The translations under genes were made by a program, and so were the position numbers. Of a DNA stretch of 64,000 bases, positions 40,726-49,464 are shown in pieces. Origin of the DNA: Eubacteriaceae bacterium. GTDB lineage: Bacteria > Bacillota > Clostridia > Peptostreptococcales > Anaerovoracaceae. Within the stretch, counting starts at the first letter, position 1. The number at the start of each line of letters is the position of its first letter. Under the pieces are notes generated by a model. It ran no database searches. It saw only the letters and a program-made list of their open reading frames with translations, and was not told the DNA's origin. The stretch is taken from assembly GCA_902362805.1 (NCBI GenBank), contig CABIXY010000006.1:62001-126000 (forward strand). Direction: 5' to 3'.

Positions 40726-41418
40726 ATGATTTATTTTGTTGAAGACGACAACAGTATCAGGGAACTTGTTTTATATACACTTAACAATGCAGGTTATGAG
40801 GCCAGAGGGTTTGAAAGACCGTCGCTCTTTTGGGAGGCACTGAAACAAGAAGCGCCGCGGCTGATTTTGCTGGATATCATGCTGCCGGAAGAAGACGGAC
40901 TGCAAATTTTGAAGAGGCTGAGGGCCTCCTCGACAACCAGCAAAATACCTATCATGATGCTGACTGCGAAGGGGACAGAATACGACAAAGTCATCGGATT
41001 GGACTACGGTGCGGATGACTATGTGCCAAAACCTTTTGGCATGATGGAACTGATTGCCAGGGTGAAAGCACTGCTGCGCAGAGCAGAAGTCGTCGATACC
41101 GACAGGGATTATACTATCGGCAAACTCTTCGTTTCTCCTTCAAAACACGTAGTCCGCACCTGTGGCCAAGATGTAACTTTGACTCTGAAAGAATTTGAGA
41201 TGTTAGTTCTGCTGGTAGAAAATCAGGGCATCGTATTTACGAGAGATCAGCTGCTCACCAAAATCTGGGGTTATGCCTTTGACGGCGAAAGCAGGACGGT
41301 TGACGTTCATATCAGATCTTTGAGACAGAAGCTGGGCGAATGTGGTGGACTGATTGAAACAGTTCGAGGTATCGGTTATAAAATTGGAGAAGATAAATAT
41401 GAAAAGCCGAATATTTAA
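40726..41418 (+). CDS. OmpR/PhoB family response regulator
   Basis: 230 residues from ATG 40726 (GGAGGAACTCGCG upstream). The receiver domain has the acidic pair in YFVEDDNSIREL, the phosphorylated aspartate in LILLDIMLPEEDG, the threonine in MMLTAKGTEYDKV and the lysine in DDYVPKPFGMMEL. The C-terminal winged helix is of the PhoB type (TLKEFEMLVLLVENQGIVFT, RTVDVHIRSLRQKLGE). The sensor-kinase gene overlaps its 3' end by 20 nt, and a Na/Pi cotransporter-PhoU gene follows, so this is most likely a phosphate-responsive PhoP/PhoB. Confidence 0.93.
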   Translation: MIYFVEDDNSIRELVLYTLNNAGYEARGFERPSLFWEALKQEAPRLILLDIMLPEEDGLQILKRLRASSTTSKIPIMMLTAKGTEYDKVIGLDYGADDYVPKPFGMMELIARVKALLRRAEVVDTDRDYTIGKLFVSPSKHVVRTCGQDVTLTLKEFEMLVLLVENQGIVFTRDQLLTKIWGYAFDGESRTVDVHIRSLRQKLGECGGLIETVRGIGYKIGEDKYEKPNI

Positions 41419-42748
41419 AGGAATCTTTCTAGTCGCTATTCTAGTATGGATTGCATGCATGATTCTTATTATGGGAGCACTTTACATGCAGTACAACGGA
41501 GAGTACGTGCGGGAACTGAAAAACGAAGCCTATCTGGTAGCCCATGCTGTTGAACAGAACGGCGGGGAATATTTTGCTGACTTGAAGCTGGCAGAAAATC
41601 ATAGAATCACCTGGATTGGTCAGGATGGCACTGTAAAGTACGATTCTTCCGTCAATGGTGATAAACTGGAGAATCACGGCAGCAGACCGGAAGTGCTGGA
41701 GGCCATGGAAAAGGGGTATGGCGAGGACACCCGTTATTCAAAGACGTTAGCCGAAAAAACCATATACAGCGCCGTCAAGCTGACAGACGGAACTGTGATG
41801 CGTGTTTCCCAAGTGCAGTTTTCAATTATTACGCTGATTCTCAGCATGCTGCAGCCAATTTTGATCGTATTGATTCTTACAGTCCTCTTATCACTGCTGT
41901 TAGCGGCACAGATTGCTAAGAAAATTGTCAATCCGATTAACGAAATCGATTTGGAACATCCTGAAGCGGTGCAAATTTATGAAGAAGTAAAACCTCTGGT
42001 GGACAAAATTTCGGAGCAGAATAAGGCTCTGAACTATCAGATCAATCAACTGCAGGTAGACGTTGACGAGAAGACCAAGGAAGCAGACTTCAGAAAAGAG
42101 TTCACAGCTAACGTTTCTCACGAGTTGAAAACGCCTTTGACCTCCATTTCCGGTTTTGCTGAGATCATCAAGAATGGTATCGTCAAAGAAGAAGATATAC
42201 CGCGGTTTGCGGGAAGAATTTATGATGAAGCTCAAAGGCTGATCACCCTGGTAGGAGACATCATCAAATTGTCGCAGCTGGACGAGAAGCAGATTGCGGC
42301 GAAAAAAGAACGGTTGGACCTCTATTTGATTTGCCAGGACGTCATCGACACCTTGGAACCGGCGGCCTTTGAGCGCCATGTGGAGGTTTCTCTAACGGGA
42401 CAGCACCTCTATGCGGAAGGCGTGGGACAGATTTTGGGAGAAATCATCTATAACTTGTGCGATAATGCGATAAAATATAACAAGGAGGGCGGCAGCGTTA
42501 CCGTCAACGTCCACGAAGAGGAAGGAAAGCCGGCTGTGACAGTACGTGATACTGGTATCGGAATCCCGGAGGAGGATTTGGACCGAGTCTTTGAACGGTT
42601 CTTCCGGGTCAACAAGAGTCACTCCAAAGAAATAGGCGGTACCGGGCTGGGTCTGTCTATCGTAAAGCATGGAGCCGCTTATCACAATGCACAGATCAGA
42701 ATCGACAGCAAGCTGAACTGCGGAACAAGTATTACAATTATTTTTTAA
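41399..42748 (+). CDS. PhoR-like sensor histidine kinase
   Basis: 449 residues from ATG 41399, overlapping the response-regulator stop. Transmembrane helix 1 (about 6-28, GIFLVAILVWIACMILIMGA), an extracellular sensing loop (about 30-140), helix 2 (about 145-175), a short linker, the dimerisation domain with the phosphorylated histidine (FTANVSHELKTPLTSISGFA, near 240), and an ATPase domain with N box (LCDNAIKYN), DTGIGIPEEDL and GGTGLGLSIVKHG. There is no obvious cytoplasmic PAS domain, unlike B. subtilis PhoR. It pairs with the PhoB-like regulator and probably tracks phosphate supply. Confidence 0.92.
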   Translation: MKSRIFKGIFLVAILVWIACMILIMGALYMQYNGEYVRELKNEAYLVAHAVEQNGGEYFADLKLAENHRITWIGQDGTVKYDSSVNGDKLENHGSRPEVLEAMEKGYGEDTRYSKTLAEKTIYSAVKLTDGTVMRVSQVQFSIITLILSMLQPILIVLILTVLLSLLLAAQIAKKIVNPINEIDLEHPEAVQIYEEVKPLVDKISEQNKALNYQINQLQVDVDEKTKEADFRKEFTANVSHELKTPLTSISGFAEIIKNGIVKEEDIPRFAGRIYDEAQRLITLVGDIIKLSQLDEKQIAAKKERLDLYLICQDVIDTLEPAAFERHVEVSLTGQHLYAEGVGQILGEIIYNLCDNAIKYNKEGGSVTVNVHEEEGKPAVTVRDTGIGIPEEDLDRVFERFFRVNKSHSKEIGGTGLGLSIVKHGAAYHNAQIRIDSKLNCGTSITIIF

Positions 42749-42782
42749 TAAATTGACACTGATTTAAGAGAGGAAAACGTAC

Positions 42783-44525
42783 ATGGATATTTTTTCATTT
42801 ATTACACTGTTTGGAGGCTTGGCGCTATTTCTTTATGGCATGAACCTGATGTCTCAAGGCCTTGAAAAACTGGCTGGAGGTAAATTGGAAGGGATTCTCA
42901 AGAAAATGACCTCAAATCCGGTGAAGAGTCTGTTTCTGGGAATCGGCATCACGGCAGTAATTCAAAGTTCATCGGCTGTCACGGTCATGCTGGTAGGTCT
43001 GGTTAACTCCGGAATCATGCAGCTTTCTGGCACGGTAGGCGTCATCATGGGTTCTAATATTGGAACGACAGTGACCGCCTGGATTCTCAGTTTAGTAGGC
43101 ATCGAAAGTGATAACGTATGGGTAAAGCTTTTGAAACCAGAGTCCTTCTCGCCGATTCTGGCTTTGGTCGGCATTATTTTGATGATGTCATCCAAGACCA
43201 GTAAAAAGAAGGACATCGGCAGCATCATGATCGGCTTTGCCATCCTGATGTATGGCATGAATTTCATGAGTGATTCGGTGAGTCCGCTAGCGGATATGCC
43301 TGAATTCACCTCTATGCTGACTGCGTTTACCAATCCGCTGCTGGGTATTGTCACTGGCCTGGTACTGACGGCGGTAATTCAGAGTTCCTCTGCTTCGGTA
43401 GGAATTCTGCAGGCACTATCCCTGACTGGGGGAATCTCCTATGGAATGGCCATTCCGATCATCATGGGACAAAATATCGGAACTTGTGTCACAGCGCTGA
43501 TTTCCAGTATCGGTGTAAATAAAAATGCCAAACGCGTTGCGGTGATTCATATCGCTTTCAATCTTCTGGGTACAACAGTGTGCCTGCTGCTCTATTTCAT
43601 ATTGCATTTTGTCGTGGATTTGACCTTTATTGAAACAGCAATTAATCCTGTGGGAATCGCCATTGTGCACAGCATTTTCAACATTACGACGACGATCCTG
43701 CTGCTGCCGTTCTCAAAACAGCTGGTAAAACTGGCGGAAGGAACCATCAAGACAGAACCAGAGAAAGAAATCGCTTTCCTGGACGAAAGACTGTTGAAGA
43801 CGCCGTCCATCGCACTGCAGGAATGCAATCATATTACGACAGAGATGGCATATGTGTCAAAGCAGTCCATGATGGACGCTATGGATTTACTCTTTGCCTA
43901 CAATGAGAAAAAAGCGACTGGTGTCAAAGCATTGGAGGGAGAGGTTGATATTTATGAAGACCGCCTCGGTTCTTATCTGGTAAAATTGTCGGGTTACGAT
44001 CTTTCAGATACCGACAGCAAACAGATATCAAAGCTGCTGCACACCATTGGAGACTTTGAACGTATCAGCGATCATGCTGTAAACGTCATGGAAGCAGCGC
44101 GGGAAATTGAGGAAAAGAGAGTTCCTCTGTCACCGGAAGGGGTAGAGGAAATAAAAGTAGCTACTGCGGCAATCAGGGAGATCATGGAAATCGCCATCAA
44201 GGCTTTTGACGAAAACGACTTGGAACTGGCTTATCGTGTAGAGCCGCTGGAACAGGTTGTAGACGGGATCATCGAAGGCATTAAGCTGAACCACATAAAT
44301 AGACTGCAGGCGGGTAAATGCACCATTCAGCAGGGATTTGTACTCTCAGATATTTTAACCAACTACGAAAGAGTATCAGACCACTGTTCAAATATCGCTG
44401 TCGCTATGATTGAATTATCAAAATCAGCCTTTGACACCCACGAATATCTGGACAAGCTGAAAGCGATGGACGACCCTGAATTCAGAAAGATGTTTACAGA
44501 ATACAAACAAAAATATGCCATATAA
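42783..44525 (+). CDS. Na/Pi cotransporter with C-terminal PhoU domain
   Basis: 580 residues. The membrane domain (1-about 320) has two inverted repeats, each with the NptA/SLC34 signature QSSSA (VIQSSSAVTVMLVGLVNSG near 60; VIQSSSASVGILQALSLTG near 200), which forms the sodium and phosphate pathway. The C-terminal third (about 350-570) is a PhoU-like helical domain (LLHTIGDFERISDHAVNVME, LTNYERVSDHCSNIAVAMIE). It is a sodium-coupled phosphate transporter or exporter under PhoU-type control. It lies 34 nt after the sensor kinase, implying one operon: regulator, sensor, transporter. The ATG has only a modest GAGAGGAAAACGTAC upstream. Confidence 0.93.
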   Translation: MDIFSFITLFGGLALFLYGMNLMSQGLEKLAGGKLEGILKKMTSNPVKSLFLGIGITAVIQSSSAVTVMLVGLVNSGIMQLSGTVGVIMGSNIGTTVTAWILSLVGIESDNVWVKLLKPESFSPILALVGIILMMSSKTSKKKDIGSIMIGFAILMYGMNFMSDSVSPLADMPEFTSMLTAFTNPLLGIVTGLVLTAVIQSSSASVGILQALSLTGGISYGMAIPIIMGQNIGTCVTALISSIGVNKNAKRVAVIHIAFNLLGTTVCLLLYFILHFVVDLTFIETAINPVGIAIVHSIFNITTTILLLPFSKQLVKLAEGTIKTEPEKEIAFLDERLLKTPSIALQECNHITTEMAYVSKQSMMDAMDLLFAYNEKKATGVKALEGEVDIYEDRLGSYLVKLSGYDLSDTDSKQISKLLHTIGDFERISDHAVNVMEAAREIEEKRVPLSPEGVEEIKVATAAIREIMEIAIKAFDENDLELAYRVEPLEQVVDGIIEGIKLNHINRLQAGKCTIQQGFVLSDILTNYERVSDHCSNIAVAMIELSKSAFDTHEYLDKLKAMDDPEFRKMFTEYKQKYAI

Positions 44526-44577
44526 ATCTATATTTTGAAAATATCAGCAATTTCGTTGAAAAAACATGAAAAATTGT

Positions 44578-44692
44578 ATATAATAGTTCCGTAATCCTAA
44601 ACGACGTTACCATGACGTGGGCATTATAGTAGAAAGTGTTCATTGAATCATGACATTCGATTCTGAATTCAGAGGTAAGTCATGGTATAATG
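44578..44692 (+). repeat. Degenerate single copy of the 90-bp hairpin repeat
   Basis: TATAATAGTTCCGTAATCC at 44579 and GTGTTCATTGAATCATGAC near 44637 mark a damaged P1 element, followed by an intact P2 hairpin: CATGAC (44649-44654) with GTCATG (44679-44684). Its loop ATTCGATTCTGAATTCAGAG closely matches the P2 loops at 15571-15593 (minus) and 16122-16144. GTATAATG follows immediately at 44685, as in the other arrays, and could be a minus-10 element for the MreB-like gene starting at 44760. Confidence 0.75.
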
Positions 44693-44759
44693 TATCAAAA
44701 AATGGCAATGCTATATATAATTGAGAATATATTATTTTTTAGAGAAAAGGAGTATGGAA

Positions 44760-45776
44760 ATGGCAAGTGAAGTAGGAATTGACTTAGGGACAGCCAATGT
44801 CTTAGTATATATAAAAAACAAGGGCATAGTACTGAACGAGCCGTCAGTAGTGGCAATTAACAAAGACACGGATGATATTCTCGCTGTGGGTGAAGAAGCA
44901 AGACAGATGCTGGGAAGAACACCTGCTAATATCATCGCCGTGCGTCCACTTCGTGACGGTGTGATTTCAGATTATGATATTACTGAGAGGATGCTGAAGT
45001 ATTTTATCAAAAAGACATGCGGAAGCGGCAGATTCTTTAAACCGAAAATCATGGTTTGTGTCCCGAGCGGAGTGACTGAGGTTGAGAAAAGAGCTGTCAG
45101 GGAAGCGGCAACACAAGCAGGAGGAAAAGACGTTTATCTGATGGAAGAACCAGTTGCAGCAGCGATCGGTGCTGGAATTGATATTGCCCAGCCGGATGGT
45201 GTCATGGTTATCGACATCGGAGGCGGAACCACAGATATCGCTGTCATTTCCCTTGGCGGTATTGTTGCAAGTACATCCGTAAAGATGGCCGGAGATAAAT
45301 TCGATGATTCCATCATTAAATATATGAGAAAAGTACACAAGCTGTATATCGGTGAAAGAACTGGCGAAGAAATCAAGAAAACGATTGGTACTGCATATCC
45401 AAGAGAAGAAAACATGGTCATGGAATGCCGGGGCAGAGATTTAGTTACGGGGCTTCCAAAGACCGTGGAGGTCAGTTCCGAGGAAATCATGGAAGCGCTG
45501 GAAGAACCACTTCACACTATTTGTGAAGCAGCCCATAGCGTTCTTGAACAAACCCCGCCTGAACTGGCAGCGGATATCAGTAATTCTGGTATTGTCATCA
45601 CCGGCGGAGGTGCATTGCTTTACGGCATCGATAGAAGGATTCAGGATAGGACAGGCATCCAGGTGAGAATCGCTGATGACCCGACGTCTTGTGTAGCAAT
45701 CGGTACAGGAAAGGCGCTCAATGAGTTAGAGTCGTTGGAAAGCAATTCACTGAATAGAAGAGCACCTTATTTATAA
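44760..45776 (+). CDS. MreB/Mbl-like actin homolog
   Basis: 338 residues from ATG 44760 (AAGGAG at 7 nt; the ATG two codons earlier is too close). Actin-fold motifs are phosphate-1 (EVGIDLGTANVLVYIKNKGI), the hinge region (VREAATQAGGKDVYLMEEPV), phosphate-2 (VMVIDIGGGTTDIAVISLGG) and the adenosine motif (GIVITGGGALLYGIDRRIQD). MreB paralogs organise lateral cell-wall synthesis and cell shape. No mreC, mreD or rod genes follow, so it is a solitary Mbl-type copy, as often seen in Firmicutes. A good terminator lies downstream. Confidence 0.94.
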   Translation: MASEVGIDLGTANVLVYIKNKGIVLNEPSVVAINKDTDDILAVGEEARQMLGRTPANIIAVRPLRDGVISDYDITERMLKYFIKKTCGSGRFFKPKIMVCVPSGVTEVEKRAVREAATQAGGKDVYLMEEPVAAAIGAGIDIAQPDGVMVIDIGGGTTDIAVISLGGIVASTSVKMAGDKFDDSIIKYMRKVHKLYIGERTGEEIKKTIGTAYPREENMVMECRGRDLVTGLPKTVEVSSEEIMEALEEPLHTICEAAHSVLEQTPPELAADISNSGIVITGGGALLYGIDRRIQDRTGIQVRIADDPTSCVAIGTGKALNELESLESNSLNRRAPYL

Positions 45777-45788
45777 AACAAATTATCC

Positions 45789-45843
45789 AAAGACGCATTG
45801 GCTATGCGGCAGACTCCGCAGCACTAGCCGATGTGTCTTTTTG
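45789..45843 (+). terminator. Terminator after the MreB-like gene
   Basis: AAAGACGCATTGGCTA pairs with TAGCCGATGTGTCTTT, with inner GCGG/CCGC pairing and a trailing TTT run. It lies 13 nt after the stop codon. Confidence 0.85.
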
Positions 45844-46056
45844 GTTACATTAGCTTACAATATCACATCAGGATAACCGCCTATCTCATTAGAGGCTGAG
45901 AAGCCCTTGGGTGCTAAGGAGGGAAACGCTATCACGTTTTTCTAGTAAACATAAGTAAATCTTATTCTTAGATAAGTACAATTCGTTTTACTTATATTGA
46001 GTGATGCTATAGAATAAAGACAAGAAAAGCGAATGTATGAGAAGGAGGTCAATATC

Positions 46057-46251
46057 ATGAGAAATAACAGTAAAATTTGGACTTTGATCATGTTGATGAG
46101 TTTAGCTGTGGTGGTGCTGGTGACTTTTATAATCTGCCTAGCAGAAATTAACTGGGCAATGGAGAAAATTTTGATGACGGTCGATGTAGTTGCAGCGGTG
46201 GTGTTCACCACTTGCCCGGTGATGATTACAGGAACCACAGAAACCGTATAA
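46057..46251 (+). CDS. Small membrane protein (64 aa), unknown function
   Basis: ATG 46057 has AAGGAGG upstream and gives MRNNSKIWTLIMLMSLAVVV onward. Two hydrophobic helices (about 7-29 and 40-60) are separated by a short loop with AEINWAME. No family was recognised. It is isolated between the MreB-like gene and a convergent LysR gene, with an AT-rich upstream region. A GGGGCTG/CAGCCCC hairpin at 46263-46281 follows and probably terminates it. Confidence 0.65.
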   Translation: MRNNSKIWTLIMLMSLAVVVLVTFIICLAEINWAMEKILMTVDVVAAVVFTTCPVMITGTTETV

Positions 46252-46311
46252 TAAAACAGGGAGGGGCTGATGGCAGCCCCTATTTCTGTGTGAATTTTTG
46301 TATTAATGCAA

Positions 46312-47178
46312 TTATGATGATATGCTGTTGACAATATAATCGATAAATTTTCGGGCAGCTAACGGCATTGTATCCCAGTTATGCCATGCCAAGGATAGTG
46401 TACGTTCAGGTCTTTCCCTGATTTCACGGATTTCTAAGTCTGGTTTGACTTTTGCGAGCAAAATATCATAAAAGGCTGATATACCTAGACCCTGCTCTAC
46501 CATAGACATGATGGAGTAATCATCATAAACTTTATATTCTATATTAGGGGTCAACTGTTCCTGCTGAAAGGCGCGGAGAAGCAGATTGTATTCCCCTTCA
46601 TCGGGAAGGATGATTGGCCCCTGTGCCAATTGTGCTAAAGTGACTTCTTTTTCATTTATCAGTGGATGGTTTTTGGGCAGAACGGCCTGCAGCCGTTGGC
46701 GTAGCAGCGGTCTTGTTTCTAATTTTGTGACCGCATCTGGATTGACAAAGCCAAAATCAATGTTGCCATCAAGGATCCCTCTTTCGATACTGTCGTAGCT
46801 GCCTTGCTGCAGTTCAAATTTAACTTCGGGATATTTTTTTTTGAACGCCATCATTGGTTCAGGCAGTAGAAACCGGCTGACTGTAATAAAAGTACCGATG
46901 CGAATCGTGCTGTTCTTTAGTCCCTGCATCTCTGAATGCTTGCGATTTAAATTTAGTTCGGCGCTGTAAATAGAATGCAGATAAGGAAAGTATTGCTCAC
47001 CATCCCGAGTGAGTGTGATCCCATCTTTCCCACGATTGACCAGAGTAGTCGAGAGTTCCTGTTCTAAAGATTTGATGGTCTGGCTGACTGCACTTTGAGA
47101 GTAACCGATGATGTCAGCTGTCTTTGTAAAACTGCCTGTCTCTATGACTTTGCAGAAAATTCCATAACGAGAAATCAT
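46312..47178 (-). CDS. LysR family transcriptional regulator
   Basis: 288 residues. The N-terminal helix-turn-helix (FCKVIETGSFTKTADIIGYS, QSAVSQTIKSLEQELSTTLV) and the two-lobe effector domain (STIRIGTFITVSRFLLPEPM, DGNIDFGFVNPDAVTKLE, VEQGLGISAFYDILLAKV) are typical. The ATG has GGAAGGGGAACACT upstream. It has no divergent partner; its upstream side is the long tandem repeat array, so its target cannot be inferred from context. Confidence 0.92.
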   Translation of the reverse strand: MISRYGIFCKVIETGSFTKTADIIGYSQSAVSQTIKSLEQELSTTLVNRGKDGITLTRDGEQYFPYLHSIYSAELNLNRKHSEMQGLKNSTIRIGTFITVSRFLLPEPMMAFKKKYPEVKFELQQGSYDSIERGILDGNIDFGFVNPDAVTKLETRPLLRQRLQAVLPKNHPLINEKEVTLAQLAQGPIILPDEGEYNLLLRAFQQEQLTPNIEYKVYDDYSIMSMVEQGLGISAFYDILLAKVKPDLEIREIRERPERTLSLAWHNWDTMPLAARKFIDYIVNSISS

Positions 47179-47318
47179 AGTGTTCCCCTTCCTAGTTATA
47201 ATGAAGTTAAAGTGGAGTCTGCCGCCTGGCGGGCGATACCCAACGTTTCGTATAAATCTATTATATCTATTGTAAGGACTAGTTCCGAGAATGTCAACGC
47301 TGATTGAACGGCTGAAGC

Positions 47319-48185
47319 CGATCGCGGACTCTTAGAGGGGCAAAATAGGCCGTTGCAGTCCGCAGCCGAGCGCGCCAGAAAAAAAGTGCGGGACATTTTT
47401 TGAGAACCTAGTCGATTGCGGACTGTCAGAAGCGCAAAACGGGCCGTTGCAGTCCGCAGCCGAGCGCGCCAGAAAAAAAGTGCGGGACATTCTTGAGAAC
47501 CTAGTCGATTGCGGACTGTCAGAACCGCAAAACAGGCCGTTGTAGTCCGCAGCCGAGCGCGCCAGAAAAAAAGTGCGGGACATTTCTTGAGAACGTAGTC
47601 GATTGCGGACTGTCAGAACCGCAAAACAGGCCGTTGCAGTCCGCAGCCGAGCGCGCCAGAAAAAAAGTGCGGGACATTTCTTGAGAACCCGGCCGATTGC
47701 GGACTCTTAGAGAGGTAAAACGGGCCGTTGCAGTCCGCAGCCGAGCGCGCCAGAAAAAAAGTGCGGGACATTTTTTGCGAACCCGGTCAATTGCGGACTG
47801 TCAGAACCGCAAAACAGGCCGTTGCAGTCCGCAGCCGAGCGCGCCAGAAAAAAAGTGCGGGACATTCTTGAGAACCTAGTCGATTGCGGACTGTCAGAAG
47901 CGCAAAACGGGCCGTTGCAGTCCGCAGCCGAGCGCGCCAGAAAAAAAGTGCGGGACATTCTTGAGAACCTAGTCGATTGCGGACTGTCAGAACCGCAAAA
48001 CAGGCCGTTGTAGTCCGCAGCCGAGCGCGCCAGAAAAAAAGTGCGGGACATTTCTTGAGAACGTAGTCGATTGCGGACTGTCAGAACCGCAAAACAGGCC
48101 GTTGCAGTCCGCAGCCGAGCGCGCCAGAAAAAAAGTGCGGGACATTTCTTGAGAACCCGGTCAATTGCGGACTATCAGAACCGCG
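47319..48185. repeat. Tandem array of 93/94-bp palindromic repeats
   Basis: Nine full units and one partial unit start at 47319, 47413, 47506, 47600, 47694, 47788, 47881, 47974, 48068 and 48162 (periods 93 or 94 bp). Each contains TGCGGACT and AGTCCGCA as an inverted pair around a 26-nt loop, then GCCGAGCGCGCCAGAAAAAA and GTGCGGGACAT. Units 47413-47693 and 47881-48161 share the same variant pattern (for example GTTGTAGTCC at 47539 and 48007), showing a later 468-bp five-unit duplication. Repeats are nearly identical. No gene lies in 47179-48330. Antisense frames repeating MSRTFFLARSAAD look accidental. Confidence 0.92.
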
Positions 48186-48330
48186 ACTACAGTAGATGGA
48201 TTTGACTCTTAGAACCACGCCTACCGTGGATGGATTAGCTAGTGAGAGTTTAAACTTTCCTTTACACTCTCGCAAAAAGCGGGTATCATAATAGTATTAG
48301 AAACTGAAGTAGATAAGAATAGGAGAACCT

Positions 48331-49458
48331 ATGAAATTAGAGTTAATCGCAACTGCCACTTTTGGTTTGGAAGCAGTTGTCAAGAGAGAAATACAGAATC
48401 TGGGATACAAAGTGGTCAAATCGGAGGACGCCAAGATTACTTTTTTGGGGGATGAGCGGGCCATCGTCAGAAGTAACTTATGGCTTCGATCGGCAGACCG
48501 AGTGCTGCTGAAAATGGGAGAGTTTACTGCACTGACCTTTGAGGAGTTATTTCAGCAGACGAAGGCGATTCCTTGGGAGGAACTGATTCCCATCGATGGA
48601 AAATTCACAGTGACAGGCACATCCGTAAAGTCGAAGCTGCACAGTGTGCCATCCTGTCAGAGCATCGTTAAAAAAGCTGTTGTGGAGCGCCTCAGGGAAT
48701 ACTATTGTATCGACCGTTTTGAGGAAACAGGTGCAGACTATACTATTAAAACGACCATTTTGAAGGACAAAGTCACGCTGACGATCGATACCAGCGGCCC
48801 AGGACTACACAAGAGAGGCTATAGGGTTCGCGATGTGGCGGCGCCAATCAAAGAAACTCTGGCGGCAGCTATGGTTCAGTTGTCTTTTTGGCGGGTGGGC
48901 AGACTGCTGATTGATCCTTGCTGTGGGTCTGGAACCATTCCAATTGAGGCAGCTATGATTGGCAGAAACATCGCTCCTGGACTCAACCGCAAATTTGCAT
49001 CTGAAGAATGGGAGATGATACCAGAGGAGACGTGGAAAGAGGAGCGGCGCAGCGCTTTTGAAGCGGTGGATTATGACGCAGAACTGAAAATCTATGCCTT
49101 TGATATCGATGGCAAAGCCATTGAGGCCGCCAAAGAAAACGCCATTGAAGCTGGTGTGGATGACTGCATCATCTTCAAGACGATGGATATGGCAAAACTT
49201 TCCGCCAGGGAGAACAGCGGCATCATTATCACCAATCCGCCATATGGTGAACGTATCGGTGAAGAGAAGCAAATTGAAACGATATATAAGAAGTACAGAA
49301 CATTCATGGCGGAAAATCCGACCTGGTCACTTTTCCTCATTACGACGGACAAGACCGTAGAAGGAAAAATCATGGGAAGGCCGGCAGACAGAAGACGGAA
49401 ACTCTACAATGGAAGATTGGAAGTATGCTATTATCAGTTTCATGGAAAGAAGGAGTAA
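48331..49458 (+). CDS. THUMP-domain 23S rRNA guanine-N2-methyltransferase, RlmL/YpsC-like
   Basis: 375 residues. The N-terminal ferredoxin-like and THUMP RNA-binding region (about 1-155; KLELIATATFGLEAVVKREI, FTVTGTSVKSKLHSVPSC) is followed by a class I SAM-dependent methyltransferase domain (LIDPCCGSGTIPIEAAMIGR near 195, AFDIDGKAIEAAKENAIEAG, and the catalytic TNPPYGERIG). This is the short form equivalent to B. subtilis YpsC and the N-terminal half of E. coli RlmL, which methylates G2445 of 23S rRNA. The ATG follows GGAGAACCT. It is 6 nt upstream of a MocR-type regulator gene, probably co-transcribed. Confidence 0.92.
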   Translation: MKLELIATATFGLEAVVKREIQNLGYKVVKSEDAKITFLGDERAIVRSNLWLRSADRVLLKMGEFTALTFEELFQQTKAIPWEELIPIDGKFTVTGTSVKSKLHSVPSCQSIVKKAVVERLREYYCIDRFEETGADYTIKTTILKDKVTLTIDTSGPGLHKRGYRVRDVAAPIKETLAAAMVQLSFWRVGRLLIDPCCGSGTIPIEAAMIGRNIAPGLNRKFASEEWEMIPEETWKEERRSAFEAVDYDAELKIYAFDIDGKAIEAAKENAIEAGVDDCIIFKTMDMAKLSARENSGIIITNPPYGERIGEEKQIETIYKKYRTFMAENPTWSLFLITTDKTVEGKIMGRPADRRRKLYNGRLEVCYYQFHGKKE

Positions 49459-49464
49459 ATTCTC

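Noticed and set aside
45860..45950. Riboswitch-like segment with CTGAG and GGGTGC words upstream of the 64-aa protein
   Set aside because: It has some hairpin potential, but the conserved THI-box order is not met and no other known class fits.
47319..48185. CRISPR array or repeat-protein gene
   Set aside because: The units are continuous 93/94-bp repeats without unique spacers. Antisense frames (MSRTFFLARSAAD repeats) are broken by the 94-bp units and lack ribosome sites.
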